NCBI RefSeq assembly: GCF_001311175.1
Contig: NZ_BBAI01000002.1
Span: forward strand, 62,001 to 126,000
DNA length: 64,000 nt
Source of the DNA: Lacticaseibacillus pantheris DSM 15945 = JCM 12539 = NBRC 106106
GTDB taxonomy: Bacteria > Bacillota > Bacilli > Lactobacillales > Lactobacillaceae
Reading direction: 5' to 3'
Within the stretch, counting starts at the first letter, position 1. Each line of letters begins with the position of its first letter. Position numbers and translations under genes: made by a program. Under the pieces are notes generated by a model. That model was not told where the DNA came from, made no database searches, and was given only the letters and a program-made list of their open reading frames with translations. This document shows, piece by piece, positions 22,729 through 31,360 of the stretch.

Positions 22729-25383
22729 TTGGCCAACAAGCCTAGTTACCAACGTGATACTCAATCAGTGATGCAGGACCAAAAGACCACAGCGGATGGT
22801 CTTTCTAGCCAGGAGGCACAAGACCGTCTTAATCAGTATGGCCCCAACGCTTTGGCCGCAAAGAAAAAGAAGACACTGCTGGGGCGGTTCCTCGACCAAT
22901 TCAAGGACTTCATGATCATTGTGCTACTTGTGGCCGCTTTGGTTGCGGGGGTAGTTGTGCACGAGTGGGCCGATGCGGCCATTATTTTGGCCGTTGTGCT
23001 CTTGAACGCCGTGTTTGGGGTGTTCCAAGAAAGCAAGGCGGAACAAGCGATTGAATCACTTCAGGCGATGACCAGCCTAATGCCAACGTACGGCGTGATG
23101 GCAAAGTGGTAGTGGTACCCAGTTCAGAAGTGGTGCCAGGTGATATCATTTTGCTGGAGGCGGGGGATGTGGTGCCCGCCGACTTGCGGCTCATTGAGTC
23201 TGCCAATTTGCAGATTGAAGAATCGGCTTTGACGGGTGAGAGTGTGCCGGTCAACAAGCAGATTGACACAATTGATGAAGAAGCCGGCATCGGTGACCGG
23301 ACCAACATGGCGTTTATGAGTACTAACGTTACGTACGGCCGTGGCCTCGGCGTTGTGACTGGCACGGGGATGCAGACTGAGGTGGGACACATCGCCTCTA
23401 TGTTGGACAACCAAAAGGAAATGCAGACGCCGCTACAGGCTAACCTAGCAAAGTTGGGGCGTGCACTAACCGTATTGATTCTGGTAATTGCGGCGATTGT
23501 CTTCGTGGTTGGTCTGGCGAAGGGATCAGAGGATCCGGCCAACATGTTCCTGACGGCGATTTCTTTGGCCGTGGCGGCTATTCCGGAGGGCCTGCCGGCG
23601 ATTGTGACCATCATTTTGGCGTTGGGTACGCAAAAGATGGCCAAGCAGAACGCCTTAGTGCGCCGGTTACCTGCCGTGGAAACTTTGGGTAGTACGGAAA
23701 TCATCGCCTCCGATAAAACGGGGACGCTCACGCAGAACAAAATGACCGTTGAGCAGACCTACTACGACGGCGAGTTGCACCCCGCAACTGAGGGCGTGGC
23801 TGATGATAGCCGGTTACTCCAAATTATGAGTTTTGCCAACGATACCAACGAGCAGGATGACGGTACACTCTTGGGTGACCCCACCGAAACTGCGCTGGTG
23901 GCTTTTGCTAAGCTGCACGATTTTGACTACCTTGCCGAGCTCCAGCAAACGCCACGGGTGGCCGAAGTACCGTTCGACTCGGAACGGAAGCTGATGTCGA
24001 CCATTCACGACTTGGGTAACGGTCAGTTCTTGGTTGCCACGAAGGGTGCACCGGACGAATTGCTGCGGGTGTCGAGTAAGATTGACCAGCACGGCACGGT
24101 GCGCGACCTGACGGAAAGCGACCGTGATAACATTCTGGGCACAAACCATCAGCTGGCGACGCAAGCCCTGCGTGTTTTGGGGATGGCGTACCAGATTGTG
24201 GACCAAGTGCCAGTCGATGTGAATCCAATGAGCGTTGAGCAGGAATTAACCTTTGCCGGTCTGGTTGCCATGATTGACCCAGAGCGGCCAGAGGTACGGC
24301 AGTCCGTGGAGGAGGCCAAGCGTGCTGGCATCCGGCCGTTGATGATTACGGGTGACCACCGCGATACAGCCCAGGCCATTTCGGAACGGTTGGGTATCAT
24401 CACCCCGGGTGAGGACCACGCCGTTATTACCGGGCGCGAGCTAGACCAAATTAGCGATGAAGACTTTGCGAACTCCGTGCAGGACTACTCCGTATATGCC
24501 CGTGTGGCACCAGAACACAAGGTTCGGATTGTGAATGCATGGCAGGGCCAGGGCAAAGTGGTGGCGATGACCGGTGACGGCGTGAACGATGCGCCGGCTT
24601 TGAAGGCGGCGGATATCGGTATTGCCATGGGTGTGACTGGGACCGAAGTGGCCAAGCGCTTCAGACATGATTTTAGCGGATGACAACTTTAGCACCATCG
24701 TGGATGCAGTCCGCGCCGGACGAAAAGTCTTTGCTAACATCACAAAGTCGATTCAGTACCTGCTATCGGCGAACTTGGGTGAGGTGTTGACGCTGTTCAT
24801 GATGACCATGATTGGCTGGGACATCCTCGCACCCGTACACATTTTGTGGATTAACCTAGTGACGGATACGTTACCAGCAATCGCTTTGGGGGTGGAGCAC
24901 ACTGAACGTGGGATTATGCAGCAGAAACCACGCGGGCGAAATTCCAGTTTCCTTTCCGGCGGTGTTGGTACGGCGATTATTTGGCAAGGTCTGCTTGAAG
25001 GAGCACTGACGCTGGGTGTGTACTGGCTAGCGATCACGTTCCCAGTGCATACCAGTTCGGCGGCGATGCATGCGGACGCGTTAACCATGGCTTACGTAAC
25101 TTTGGGGCTGATTCAGCTGTTCCATGCGTTCAACGTGAAGTCACTCCACGGCTCATTGTTCTCCATGCACGTTTGGAATAACAAGGCCTTCAACTGGGCA
25201 ATTGGTGTGGCGGCGCTCGCACTAGCCGTAACGGTGGTAGTGCCAGGGTTCAACGGCTTGTTCCACGTAACCACATTGAACGCACTGCAGTGGGGGATGG
25301 TTGCCGGTGCCGGAATCTTGATGATTCTGGTGGTGGAAATCGTGAAGTTCTTCCAACGGCGCGTGTTAAAGGTTAAAATATAG
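22729..25383 (+). CDS. Cation-transporting P-type ATPase, probably Mn2+/Ca2+ efflux (two indels)
   Basis: P2A-type ATPase of about 885 residues. The N-terminal actuator region includes ALTGESVPVNKQ, the phosphorylation site is SDKTGTLTQNKMT, then KGAPDELL (nucleotide binding), LMITGDH and TGDGVNDAPALKAADIGIAMG. The M4 motif is VAAIPEGLP and M6 has WINLVTDTLPAIALG. Start TTG 22729 follows AAGGGGGCAAC. Frame breaks are at about 23081 (a C missing in CCC) and 24656 (two G missing before GCTTC). A manganese-type riboswitch upstream argues for Mn2+ export, as for YoaB of Lactococcus; Ca2+ remains possible. Confidence 0.92.
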
Positions 25384-25393
25384 TCTGTGAGAC

Positions 25394-25425
25394 TAAAAGC
25401 GGCGCTCATGTGAGCGCCGCTTTTT
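25394..25425 (+). terminator. Rho-independent terminator after the P-type ATPase
   Basis: AAAGCGGCGCTCA and TGAGCGCCGCTTTTT form a perfect stem with a two-base gap. Confidence 0.93.
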
Positions 25426-25500
25426 GCGGATAGAGTAGGCTATAACTTGCTCTATTAAAAAAACAGAATTAATCGTTAATTCAACTTGGAGGACTTTTTG

Positions 25501-25935
25501 ATGAATAAGAACCAACAACGGATGTACAACTACGGTCGTTTGATTAACGACGTGATGTCGGATGTCGAAAAGTTACAGGACCGGATGAGTCCGCAGTTTC
25601 AGACGCTGCGTACCGCTATCGATGACGACAAGCTGGCGGATGTAGCCGCAGACGATTTTGCGGACATTCAAAGCAGCTTTGCCAACGGTACCGCGGAGTA
25701 TCGGACATTAGCGGAAAAGCTGAATGCTGCCTCTGCGCCGGCAAGACTTTTGGGTAACCACAAGCTGTTGGTGGGGGCCTTCGACCGCTTTGTGCAGGGT
25801 TGTCAGGAAATGACCGATAGTTTGCAGGATGGCGGTAAGATTGACGTAGCCAAGTTTGATGCCGCCGAACAGGCGCAGGATGCGGAGACCGATAAAATCA
25901 CGAAGTACATTCAGAAGATTTCTTTACTGGTCTAA
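25501..25935 (+). CDS. Conserved-looking protein of unknown function, 144 residues
   Basis: Start ATG 25501 behind CTTGGAGGAC. Acidic, largely helical protein with heptad-like regions: LINDVMSDVEKLQDRM, then an alanine-rich middle and a C-terminal KITKYIQKISLLV. No signal peptide, membrane helix or catalytic motif is visible. It stands alone between a terminator and the transporter leader promoter. I do not recognise the family. Confidence 0.72.
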   Translation: MNKNQQRMYNYGRLINDVMSDVEKLQDRMSPQFQTLRTAIDDDKLADVAADDFADIQSSFANGTAEYRTLAEKLNAASAPARLLGNHKLLVGAFDRFVQGCQEMTDSLQDGGKIDVAKFDAAEQAQDAETDKITKYIQKISLLV

Positions 25936-25941
25936 AACCCA

Positions 25942-25971
25942 TTGACATCCCCCCGCCCAAACGAGTACACT
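25942..25971 (+). promoter_or_regulatory. Sigma-A-type promoter for the tryptophan-transporter leader
   Basis: Consensus -35 TTGACA (25942-25947), 18-base spacer, -10 TACACT (25966-25971). It places transcription start about 30 bases before the leader peptide. Confidence 0.75.
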
Positions 25972-26009
25972 CATCACATACTAATGAAACGTTCAGAGGA
26001 GGAACCGAC

Positions 26010-26054
26010 ATGTTTAACCCAAGTACTAAGCTCAATGGTTGGTGGCAAAACTAA
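26010..26054 (+). CDS. Candidate 14-residue leader peptide with tandem Trp codons
   Basis: ATG 26010 behind AGAGGAGGAACC opens MFNPSTKLNGWWQN followed by TAA at 26052-26054. Tandem TGG codons occupy 26040-26045, three and four codons before the stop. The strong promoter and ribosome site, the short length and the Trp-Trp pair upstream of a putative Trp transporter are the hallmarks of an attenuation leader. No homology evidence is possible at this length. Confidence 0.7.
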   Translation: MFNPSTKLNGWWQN

Positions 26055-26065
26055 CATGGGGTGGG

Positions 26066-26203
26066 TTGCGTAGACGCAAGCTGCCAAGACGCAGGTTGTG
26101 TCTATGTTGGTTTTCTTCACTTTGACCGCATAGGCATCCACAAAGGATATCCTATGCGGGGGCATTATCAGACTTCCGCAATTAACTTTGTGGGGGTCTT
26201 TTT
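26066..26203 (+). promoter_or_regulatory. Candidate transcription attenuator of the trpXYZ-like operon
   Basis: Mutually exclusive pairings follow the leader peptide. TTGCG (26066-26070) can pair with CGCAA (26075-26079). The overlapping TAGACGCAA (26071-26079) can instead pair with TTGTGTCTA (26096-26104). A strong hairpin CCGCATAGG/CCTATGCGG (26126-26134/26151-26159) comes next, then a terminator: AGAC..CCGCAA with TTGTGG..GTCT and a T tail at about 26199-26203. CCACAAAG in the loop (26138-26145) is perfectly complementary to CTTTGTGG of the terminator (26186-26193), a possible antiterminator contact. Confidence 0.65.
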
Positions 26204-26251
26204 CTTTGCCTGGGTCAAACGTAGTCATAATGGGAGAGGGAGAACGATTTT

Positions 26252-27266
26252 ATGAAACGAATGATTGCATTTATCACCGCCTTGGTGCTCTTCGTCGGTG
26301 GCTGTTACATCGCTGACGTTATGCCCAAACATACTGCGAGTGCGAACAAGCCCCGCCAGCATCAAGTTGTGAAGAAGGTCGGCATTCTGCAGCTGATGTC
26401 GCACCCGGCCCTGAACGCCATCCACAAAGGAATTGTGGCCGGCCTCAAAGATGAGGGCTACACCGTGGGCAAGAACCTCAAGATTGATTTTCAGAATGCG
26501 CAGAACGACCAAAGTAACTTGAAGTCCATGGCGACGCGCTTCGTTAACGAAAAGGAGGACGCACCGTCGGAATTGCCACGCCGTCCGCTCAGGCATTGGC
26601 TAACGCCACCAGCAAGATTCCGGTGGTGATGGGGGCCATCACCGACCCGGTTTCTGCCAAGTTGGTTAGCAGCGTGAAGAAACCTGGCGGTAACGTCACT
26701 GGGGTGTCTGACCAGGCACCAATTGACGCCCAGTTGCAGTTGATTCGCAAGATTGTGCCGTCCGCTAAGACCTTGGGGGTCATCTACACCAGCTCGGATG
26801 ACTCGTCACAAGCCCAGGTCAAGTTGGTCCAGCAAAAGGCCCACAAGTACGGCTTTACCATCAAAACGTTCTCCATCAACTCAACGAACGACCTCCAGCA
26901 GGTCGCTCAGCAGATGGTGACGCAGGTCGATGCCATCTTTGTACCCACTGATAACACTATTGCCAGTGCCATGCCGACGCTCGCCAACGTGGCTAACGGC
27001 GCTAAGAAACCCATCTTCCCAACCGTGGATACGATGGTTGAGATGGTGGGCTCGCCACGGTGGGCCTGAACCAGTATGATTTGGGCGTGAAGACCGGTAA
27101 AATGGTCGCCCGTATTCTGAAGGGTGACAAGACCGCGACCATGCCGGTTGAGTTTATGACCAAAGGCGACTTGATTATCAACCAGAAAGTTGCTGACGAA
27201 CTGGGAATTAAGATTCCCGCTAAATTATTAGATGAAGCCAAGACTTCAGGAAAGGTCGTGAAATAA
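26252..27266 (+). CDS. ABC transporter substrate-binding lipoprotein, TrpX-like (two indels)
   Basis: Extracellular binding protein of the COG2984 (ABC_sub_bind) type, often linked to tryptophan or tyrosine import in Firmicutes. The signal ends LFVGGC, a lipobox with the modified Cys near residue 18. The mature protein shows VGILQLMSHPALNAIHKGIV, KIPVVMGAITDPVSAKLV, NVTGVSDQAPIDAQLQLI and TVGLNQYDLGVKTGKMV, characteristic of the family. Breaks are near 26562-26570 and near 27044. ATG 26252 follows GGGAGAGGG. First gene of a three-gene operon under the candidate attenuator. Confidence 0.85.
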
Positions 27267-28166
27267 ATGGGTGTATGGATTTCAGCAATTAGTCAGGGGC
27301 TACTCTTTGGTATCATGGGCATCGGTTTGTTTCTCACCTTCCGGATCCTCGATTTCCCCGACATGACCGTCGAAGGTACGTTCCCGTTTGGTGCCGCCGT
27401 AGCCGTGGCTGCGATTGCACACGGAATTAACCCCATCATTGCCACCATTCTGGCCGCCGTGGCCGGTATGCTGGCAGGGCTCGTGACGGGATTGCTCGCC
27501 ACCAAGGGGCACATGCCGTTGCTGTTGGCGGGTATTCTGGTGATGACCGCGTTGTACTCAGTTAACTTGCGGATTATGGGGCAGTCCAACCTCTCGTTGT
27601 TGGGGATGAAGAACCTGTTCAACGGCAAGTGGATGAGCAGTATGCCGCCGTACATTGGCAGCGTCGTCTTTGGTTTTGTCGTCGTGACCATCGTGGTGGC
27701 GCTACTCATGGTCTTTCTCAACACACGGTTGGGCCAGGGCTTCATCGCGGCTGGTGATAACCGCAACATGGCGCGTTCCCTCGGGATTAACCCTGACCAC
27801 ATGCAGGTGCTGGGCCTCGTGGTCGGCAATGGCCTGATTGGTCTCTCTGGTGGCTTGGTAGCTCAAAGCGATGGTTACGCCGACGTGTCCATGGGTGTCG
27901 GCGTCATCGTCATTGGCCTGGCCGCCATCATCATTGGCGAAGTGCTGTTTGGCGAGCTGACCCTCAGCCAGCGTCTGATAGCCGTTGTCCTAGGCAGTAT
28001 CGTGTACCGCTTTGTGATTGTCATCGTTTTGGACCTGGGCTTCTCGGCCGACGACCTCAAGCTGGTGTCCGCAGTGGTGCTTGCACTGTCGATTATTCTG
28101 CCACAGCTCAATGACCGTTTCCGGTTGAAGCGCACGTTACGCAAAGGGGTGCAAAGTGATGACTAA
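27267..28166 (+). CDS. ABC transporter permease, TrpY-like
   Basis: Integral membrane permease of the COG4120 type with about eight to nine helices, 299 residues, intact. LFLTFRILDFPDMTVEGTF at the start, GNRIP-like GDNRNMARSLGINPDHMQVLGL and LSGGLVAQSDGYADVSMGVG are typical of branched-type permeases paired with COG2984 binding proteins. Starts right at the end of the binding-protein gene and overlaps the ATPase start by eight bases. Confidence 0.87.
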   Translation: MGVWISAISQGLLFGIMGIGLFLTFRILDFPDMTVEGTFPFGAAVAVAAIAHGINPIIATILAAVAGMLAGLVTGLLATKGHMPLLLAGILVMTALYSVNLRIMGQSNLSLLGMKNLFNGKWMSSMPPYIGSVVFGFVVVTIVVALLMVFLNTRLGQGFIAAGDNRNMARSLGINPDHMQVLGLVVGNGLIGLSGGLVAQSDGYADVSMGVGVIVIGLAAIIIGEVLFGELTLSQRLIAVVLGSIVYRFVIVIVLDLGFSADDLKLVSAVVLALSIILPQLNDRFRLKRTLRKGVQSDD

Positions 28167-28917
28167 GACACAACTAGAACTCAAAGACGTGGCGGTGAAC
28201 GTGGTCGCCGGACACGAAGTGAAAAATCTGTTGGAACACATTAACCTGACGTTGAACCAGGGCGACTTTGCTACCGTCATTGGCACAAACGGTGCCGGCA
28301 AGTCGACGATGTTTAATGCCATTGCGGGGGATCTCGAGATTACCCACGGGACGATTGAGCTGGCCGGTGAGCGGGTTGACCGCGAGTCACCCGAGAAGCG
28401 GGCCCGCCTGATTGCACGGGTGTTCCAGGACCCCAAGATGGGTACCGCCCCCCGGATGACGGTCGCCGAGAACTTGGCGCTAGCATCGCACCGGGGTGAA
28501 CGCTTGGGGCTGCAGTCCCGTGCGTTGCGCGCCCAGATGGGCCATTTCAAGGACATTGCCGGCTTGGCACCGAACGGTCTTGATGAGGCCTTGAACAAAC
28601 CGACCGAGGAGCTGTCAGGTGGCCAGCGACAGGCGTTATCGCTCCTGATGGCGACGATGCGGAACCCTGAATTGTTAATGCTGGACGAACACACGGCGGC
28701 GCTGGACCCACACACGAGTGCCGCGGTGATGGAGCTGACCGAGCAGATTGTGGCGGACAACCACCTAACCTGCTTGATGGTCACCCACCAAATGGATGAC
28801 GCCCTGAATTACGGCAACCGCCTGATTGTGGTTGATGCGGGCCATATCGTGGCGGATTATAGTGGTGAAGAGAAGCAAGGTCTCTCACGTGCGGACTTGC
28901 TACAATACTTTGCCTAA
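28159..28917 (+). CDS. ABC transporter ATPase, TrpZ-like
   Basis: Cytoplasmic nucleotide-binding subunit. Walker A is GTNGAGKST, Q-loop VFQDPKMG, signature LSGGQRQAL, Walker B LLMLDEHTAALDP, switch His in VTHQMDD. About 252 residues, full length. The ATG at 28159 is chosen although a GTG precedes it by one codon. It overlaps the permease end, as usual for translational coupling, and ends before a GC-rich hairpin. Confidence 0.92.
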   Translation: MTKTQLELKDVAVNVVAGHEVKNLLEHINLTLNQGDFATVIGTNGAGKSTMFNAIAGDLEITHGTIELAGERVDRESPEKRARLIARVFQDPKMGTAPRMTVAENLALASHRGERLGLQSRALRAQMGHFKDIAGLAPNGLDEALNKPTEELSGGQRQALSLLMATMRNPELLMLDEHTAALDPHTSAAVMELTEQIVADNHLTCLMVTHQMDDALNYGNRLIVVDAGHIVADYSGEEKQGLSRADLLQYFA

Positions 28918-28923
28918 CGCAAG

Positions 28924-28969
28924 CAAAGGCGGCGAGCATGACCCCGGGTGGGGGTGCCCGCCGCCTTTG
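28924..28969 (+). terminator. Terminator of the trpXYZ-like operon
   Basis: AAAGGCGGC and GCCGCCTTT enclose an inner ACCCC/GGGGT stem. The T tract is weak. Confidence 0.65.
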
Positions 28970-29012
28970 TGTGTAGTACAATTGGTGGCATTATTAATGA
29001 ATGGGGGTACCG

Positions 29013-29462
29013 ATGGTGGATACCAACGAATTACAAAGTTTAGTCGAAGAGGTGAGCGCACGCGACTTTGGCCGTCCGTTTACGGATCAGGCGGTGTTTA
29101 ACGGCCGTTTGCGCACCACTGGTGGGCGGTTTTTCCCACGGGATATGCACCTGGAATTTAATACCCGCATGTTCGCGGCAGTTGACCAGACGACGCGGGT
29201 GGGTATTATTCGGCATGAGTTGACCCACTACCACCTGTACCGGGAGCACCGCGGCTTTAAGCATGGTGACCGTGACTTTCGGATCATGCTGCAGCAGGTG
29301 AGTGGTCTGCGTTACGCACCGTCATTGACGCCGCGGACCCCCACGGCCACTTTGCTGTATCGCTGTACCCGTTGCGGGACCGAGTACCCACGGCGGCGGC
29401 ACATCAATACAGACAGGTACGTATGCAGCCGTTGCCGGGGGCGGTTGGCCCTAGTCGGTTAG
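29013..29462 (+). CDS. SprT-like zinc protein
   Basis: Protein of the SprT/SprT-like family with a metal-binding HELTHYH motif (about residues 69-75) and a C-terminal zinc ribbon with two CxxC pairs (CTRCGTEYP and CSRCRG). About 149 residues, normal for lactobacillar SprT-like proteins. ATG 29013 is preferred over an in-frame ATG 12 bases earlier because of the GGGGG ribosome site. It converges with the next gene, overlapping it by 12 bases. The cellular role is not established. Confidence 0.9.
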   Translation: MVDTNELQSLVEEVSARDFGRPFTDQAVFNGRLRTTGGRFFPRDMHLEFNTRMFAAVDQTTRVGIIRHELTHYHLYREHRGFKHGDRDFRIMLQQVSGLRYAPSLTPRTPTATLLYRCTRCGTEYPRRRHINTDRYVCSRCRGRLALVG

Positions 29463-29918
29463 TGGTTGTTGGAGCGTGGTGTATTGCGGCTTGTAACCTA
29501 GCTGGTGGTAAAGTGCGGTGGCAGCGTCGTTTTGGGCGGCGACGTTGAGTTGTATGAAATCAAGCGACTGGTCACGGGCCCACTGGCGAACGGCCGTGAG
29601 CAGTTCGGTTGCGACCCCCTGGCGGCGAACGGACGGTGCAACGTAAATGTCGACGAGGTAGGCAAAACGGTGGGGGATGATGCCGGGCCCCTTACCGGTA
29701 GTAGCGGTGGTGACGGTGGCAAAGGCGTCGTCGGGCGCATGGCCGTGGACAAAGGCGGTGGCGGAGTCGCCGACGATGTACTGTGCTACAGCCTGGAGGT
29801 CGGGTTGATCAAGCGGCTGAAACATGGTGGGGTTGAGTTGGGCGAGCTCGCCGATAAGTTGTTGGTGTAGGCGGGCGATTCCGGGGGCGTCGGTGAGGGT
29901 AGCGGTGCGAATGGACAT
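29451..29918 (-). CDS. GNAT-family N-acetyltransferase
   Basis: Acetyl-CoA-dependent acetyltransferase fold, 155 residues. The CoA-binding region reads YLVDIYVAPSVRRQGVATELLTAV (motif A with R/Q-x-x-G-V/A), followed by LDFIQLNVAAQNDAATALYHQLGY. Substrate unknown. The ATG (minus strand) has a GGAGTGACCCTCC site upstream. Convergent with and overlapping the SprT-like gene. Confidence 0.88.
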   Translation of the reverse strand: MSIRTATLTDAPGIARLHQQLIGELAQLNPTMFQPLDQPDLQAVAQYIVGDSATAFVHGHAPDDAFATVTTATTGKGPGIIPHRFAYLVDIYVAPSVRRQGVATELLTAVRQWARDQSLDFIQLNVAAQNDAATALYHQLGYKPQYTTLQQPLTD

Positions 29919-29987
29919 GGAGGGTCACTCCTTAGTGTGATTTAAACTTTGTTTGAGAAAAACGATGGTGAGATTGGCATTTTTCCG

Positions 29988-30016
29988 TTGACATCGTTCC
30001 TGGTTCACGGCATAAT
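29988..30016 (+). promoter_or_regulatory. Promoter of tRNA-Leu
   Basis: -35 TTGACA, 17-base spacer, -10 CATAAT, ending 35 bases before the tRNA. Confidence 0.8.
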
Positions 30017-30051
30017 AGTTCTTGTGCTTATGAGCACAGCATAGCAGAAAT

Positions 30052-30135
30052 GCGGGCGTGGCGGAATTGGTAGACGCGCAAGATTAAGGATCTTGTGGCT
30101 TTCGGGCCATGGAAGTTCGAGTCTTCTCGCCCGCA
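30052..30135 (+). tRNA. tRNA-Leu (anticodon TAA)
   Basis: Acceptor GCGGGCG pairs with CGCCCGC. The anticodon arm CAAGA-TTAAGGA-TCTTG gives TAA. A long variable arm and the T-loop GTTCGAGTC are present. 84 nt, class II, CCA not encoded. Confidence 0.95.
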
Positions 30136-30143
30136 CTCGTTGG

Positions 30144-30170
30144 GACACCAGGGATGGTGTTCTTTTTTTT
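30144..30170 (+). terminator. Terminator of tRNA-Leu
   Basis: ACACCA/TGGTGT stem with a four-base loop, then a T run of eight. Confidence 0.9.
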
Positions 30171-30305
30171 ATCGACAATTGGGTACGCAAGAGTAAACCG
30201 GCGTGCTCCATACGGCAATTGGACGTGAATTGTGTGTAGTTAGGACAGATAAAATGATGCCATAATGGGTGACGAAGCAACCTACTGATTGAATGCTTGA
30301 CAGGG

Positions 30306-30609
30306 GTAACCTTTACGGCAATAAGGTTACTGAATTATTGTTAGCTGGTAGGTGGTTTAGGCGGTAATCCACTATGTTGGTCGTGTTGGGCTGGTGGTGG
30401 AGGTTGAGCGGGTGGTGACCGCGACGGCTGCAGGCCCGTAGTTCCGTTATGAGCGAAGCGAATTACGGAATCAAATTGGGTAGACCGAGGTGGTTTTGCT
30501 CGGGCTACCCAATTCGCGGTAGCCCGGTACGGGCGAGAGCGTGAGGCCAGCAGCACCGGTCGCGGTCACCACCCGCTCAACCGTAGCCGCCAGCCCAGCA
30601 CGACCAGCA
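30306..30609. ncRNA. Large structured intergenic element, copy 1 (candidate novel structured RNA)
   Basis: A 5' hairpin GTAACCTT/AAGGTTAC (30306-30330) precedes a 53-bp nearly continuous stem (30375-30427 with 30557-30609) with a GC-rich, G-heavy left arm and C-heavy right arm. Inside lie three hairpins: TTCCGT/ACGGAA around the loop GAGCGAAGCGA, ATTGGGTAG/CTACCCAAT with an inner CCGAG/CTCGG, and GCCC/GGGC around GGTAC. A homologous copy is at 38820-39090 with compensating changes. A TTGACA box lies at 30297-30302, just before the first hairpin. No coding frame fits it. The next gene starts 60 bases after it. Confidence 0.65.
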
Positions 30610-30669
30610 CCCAGCCACCCTTGCGTTAGTGTAAAATGATGGTATTGAATAACAAGGAGGTCCCACCCC

Positions 30670-31275
30670 ATGCGTCAACGTCGAAGCTCAGCTTACCGCC
30701 TCAGCATTATGTCACTGCTGGTGGCGCTGATTATATTGCAGTCATCATTACCCATGGTCGGTTACATTTCATTGGGCGGCATTTCAATCACCACGTTGCA
30801 CCTGACCGTGATCACTGGCGCCGTGGTACTTGGTACTGGTTACGGTACGGCCTTGGGCGCCGTCTGGGGTCTGTCCAGTTTCATTATGGCGTTTGTGCGC
30901 CCATCAGACGTGCTGACGATACTGTTGTTCCGCAATCCCATCATTGCGTTCGTGCCGCGAATTTTAGCGGGGTTAGTGGCAGGGCTGCTGTTCAACCAGC
31001 TACTGCCAAAGGTGCGGACGGGACTCGGCGGCAGTATTAAGATGTCGCTGGCGGGTATCTGCGCCGCTTTGACCAACACACTCCTAGTGGTCGGTTTTAC
31101 CTGGATCTTTTATGCCAGCAAAGCCGCGACAATGATCGGGCACGGCGCGAACACCAGCAACTTTGGGTTCGTCATGCTCGTCATGTTGGGTGTGAATGCC
31201 GTGGCTGAGGTCATCATGGCCGGCGTGGTCACGCCCATACTGGGGCAGGCACTAATTCGTTTTCGACGCCGGTAA
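30670..31275 (+). CDS. ECF transporter S component, possibly pantothenate type
   Basis: Membrane substrate-binding subunit of an energy-coupling-factor vitamin importer, about 201 residues and five to six helices. It contains ISLGGISITTLHLTVITGAV and GTGYGTALGAVWGLSSFI, followed by the Ala-rich C-terminal helix VNAVAEVIMAGVVTP that contacts EcfT. The ITTLHL-GAVVLG arrangement recalls PanT-type S components, but specificity cannot be fixed from sequence alone. Start ATG 30670 follows AACAAGGAGGTCC. No ecfA or ecfT in the window, so it would use the shared module. Confidence 0.8.
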   Translation: MRQRRSSAYRLSIMSLLVALIILQSSLPMVGYISLGGISITTLHLTVITGAVVLGTGYGTALGAVWGLSSFIMAFVRPSDVLTILLFRNPIIAFVPRILAGLVAGLLFNQLLPKVRTGLGGSIKMSLAGICAALTNTLLVVGFTWIFYASKAATMIGHGANTSNFGFVMLVMLGVNAVAEVIMAGVVTPILGQALIRFRRR

Positions 31276-31360
31276 TGTGGTAACATCAAAGTAGTGTTGG
31301 CGTCGCGCTGGCGGCGCCTTTATTTTGCGTAACGTGGATTAGTTAGAGGGGGAGACAACT

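Noticed and set aside
25974-26255. Open frames across the transporter leader on both strands
   Set aside because: They have no ribosome site and cross the hairpins of the attenuator.
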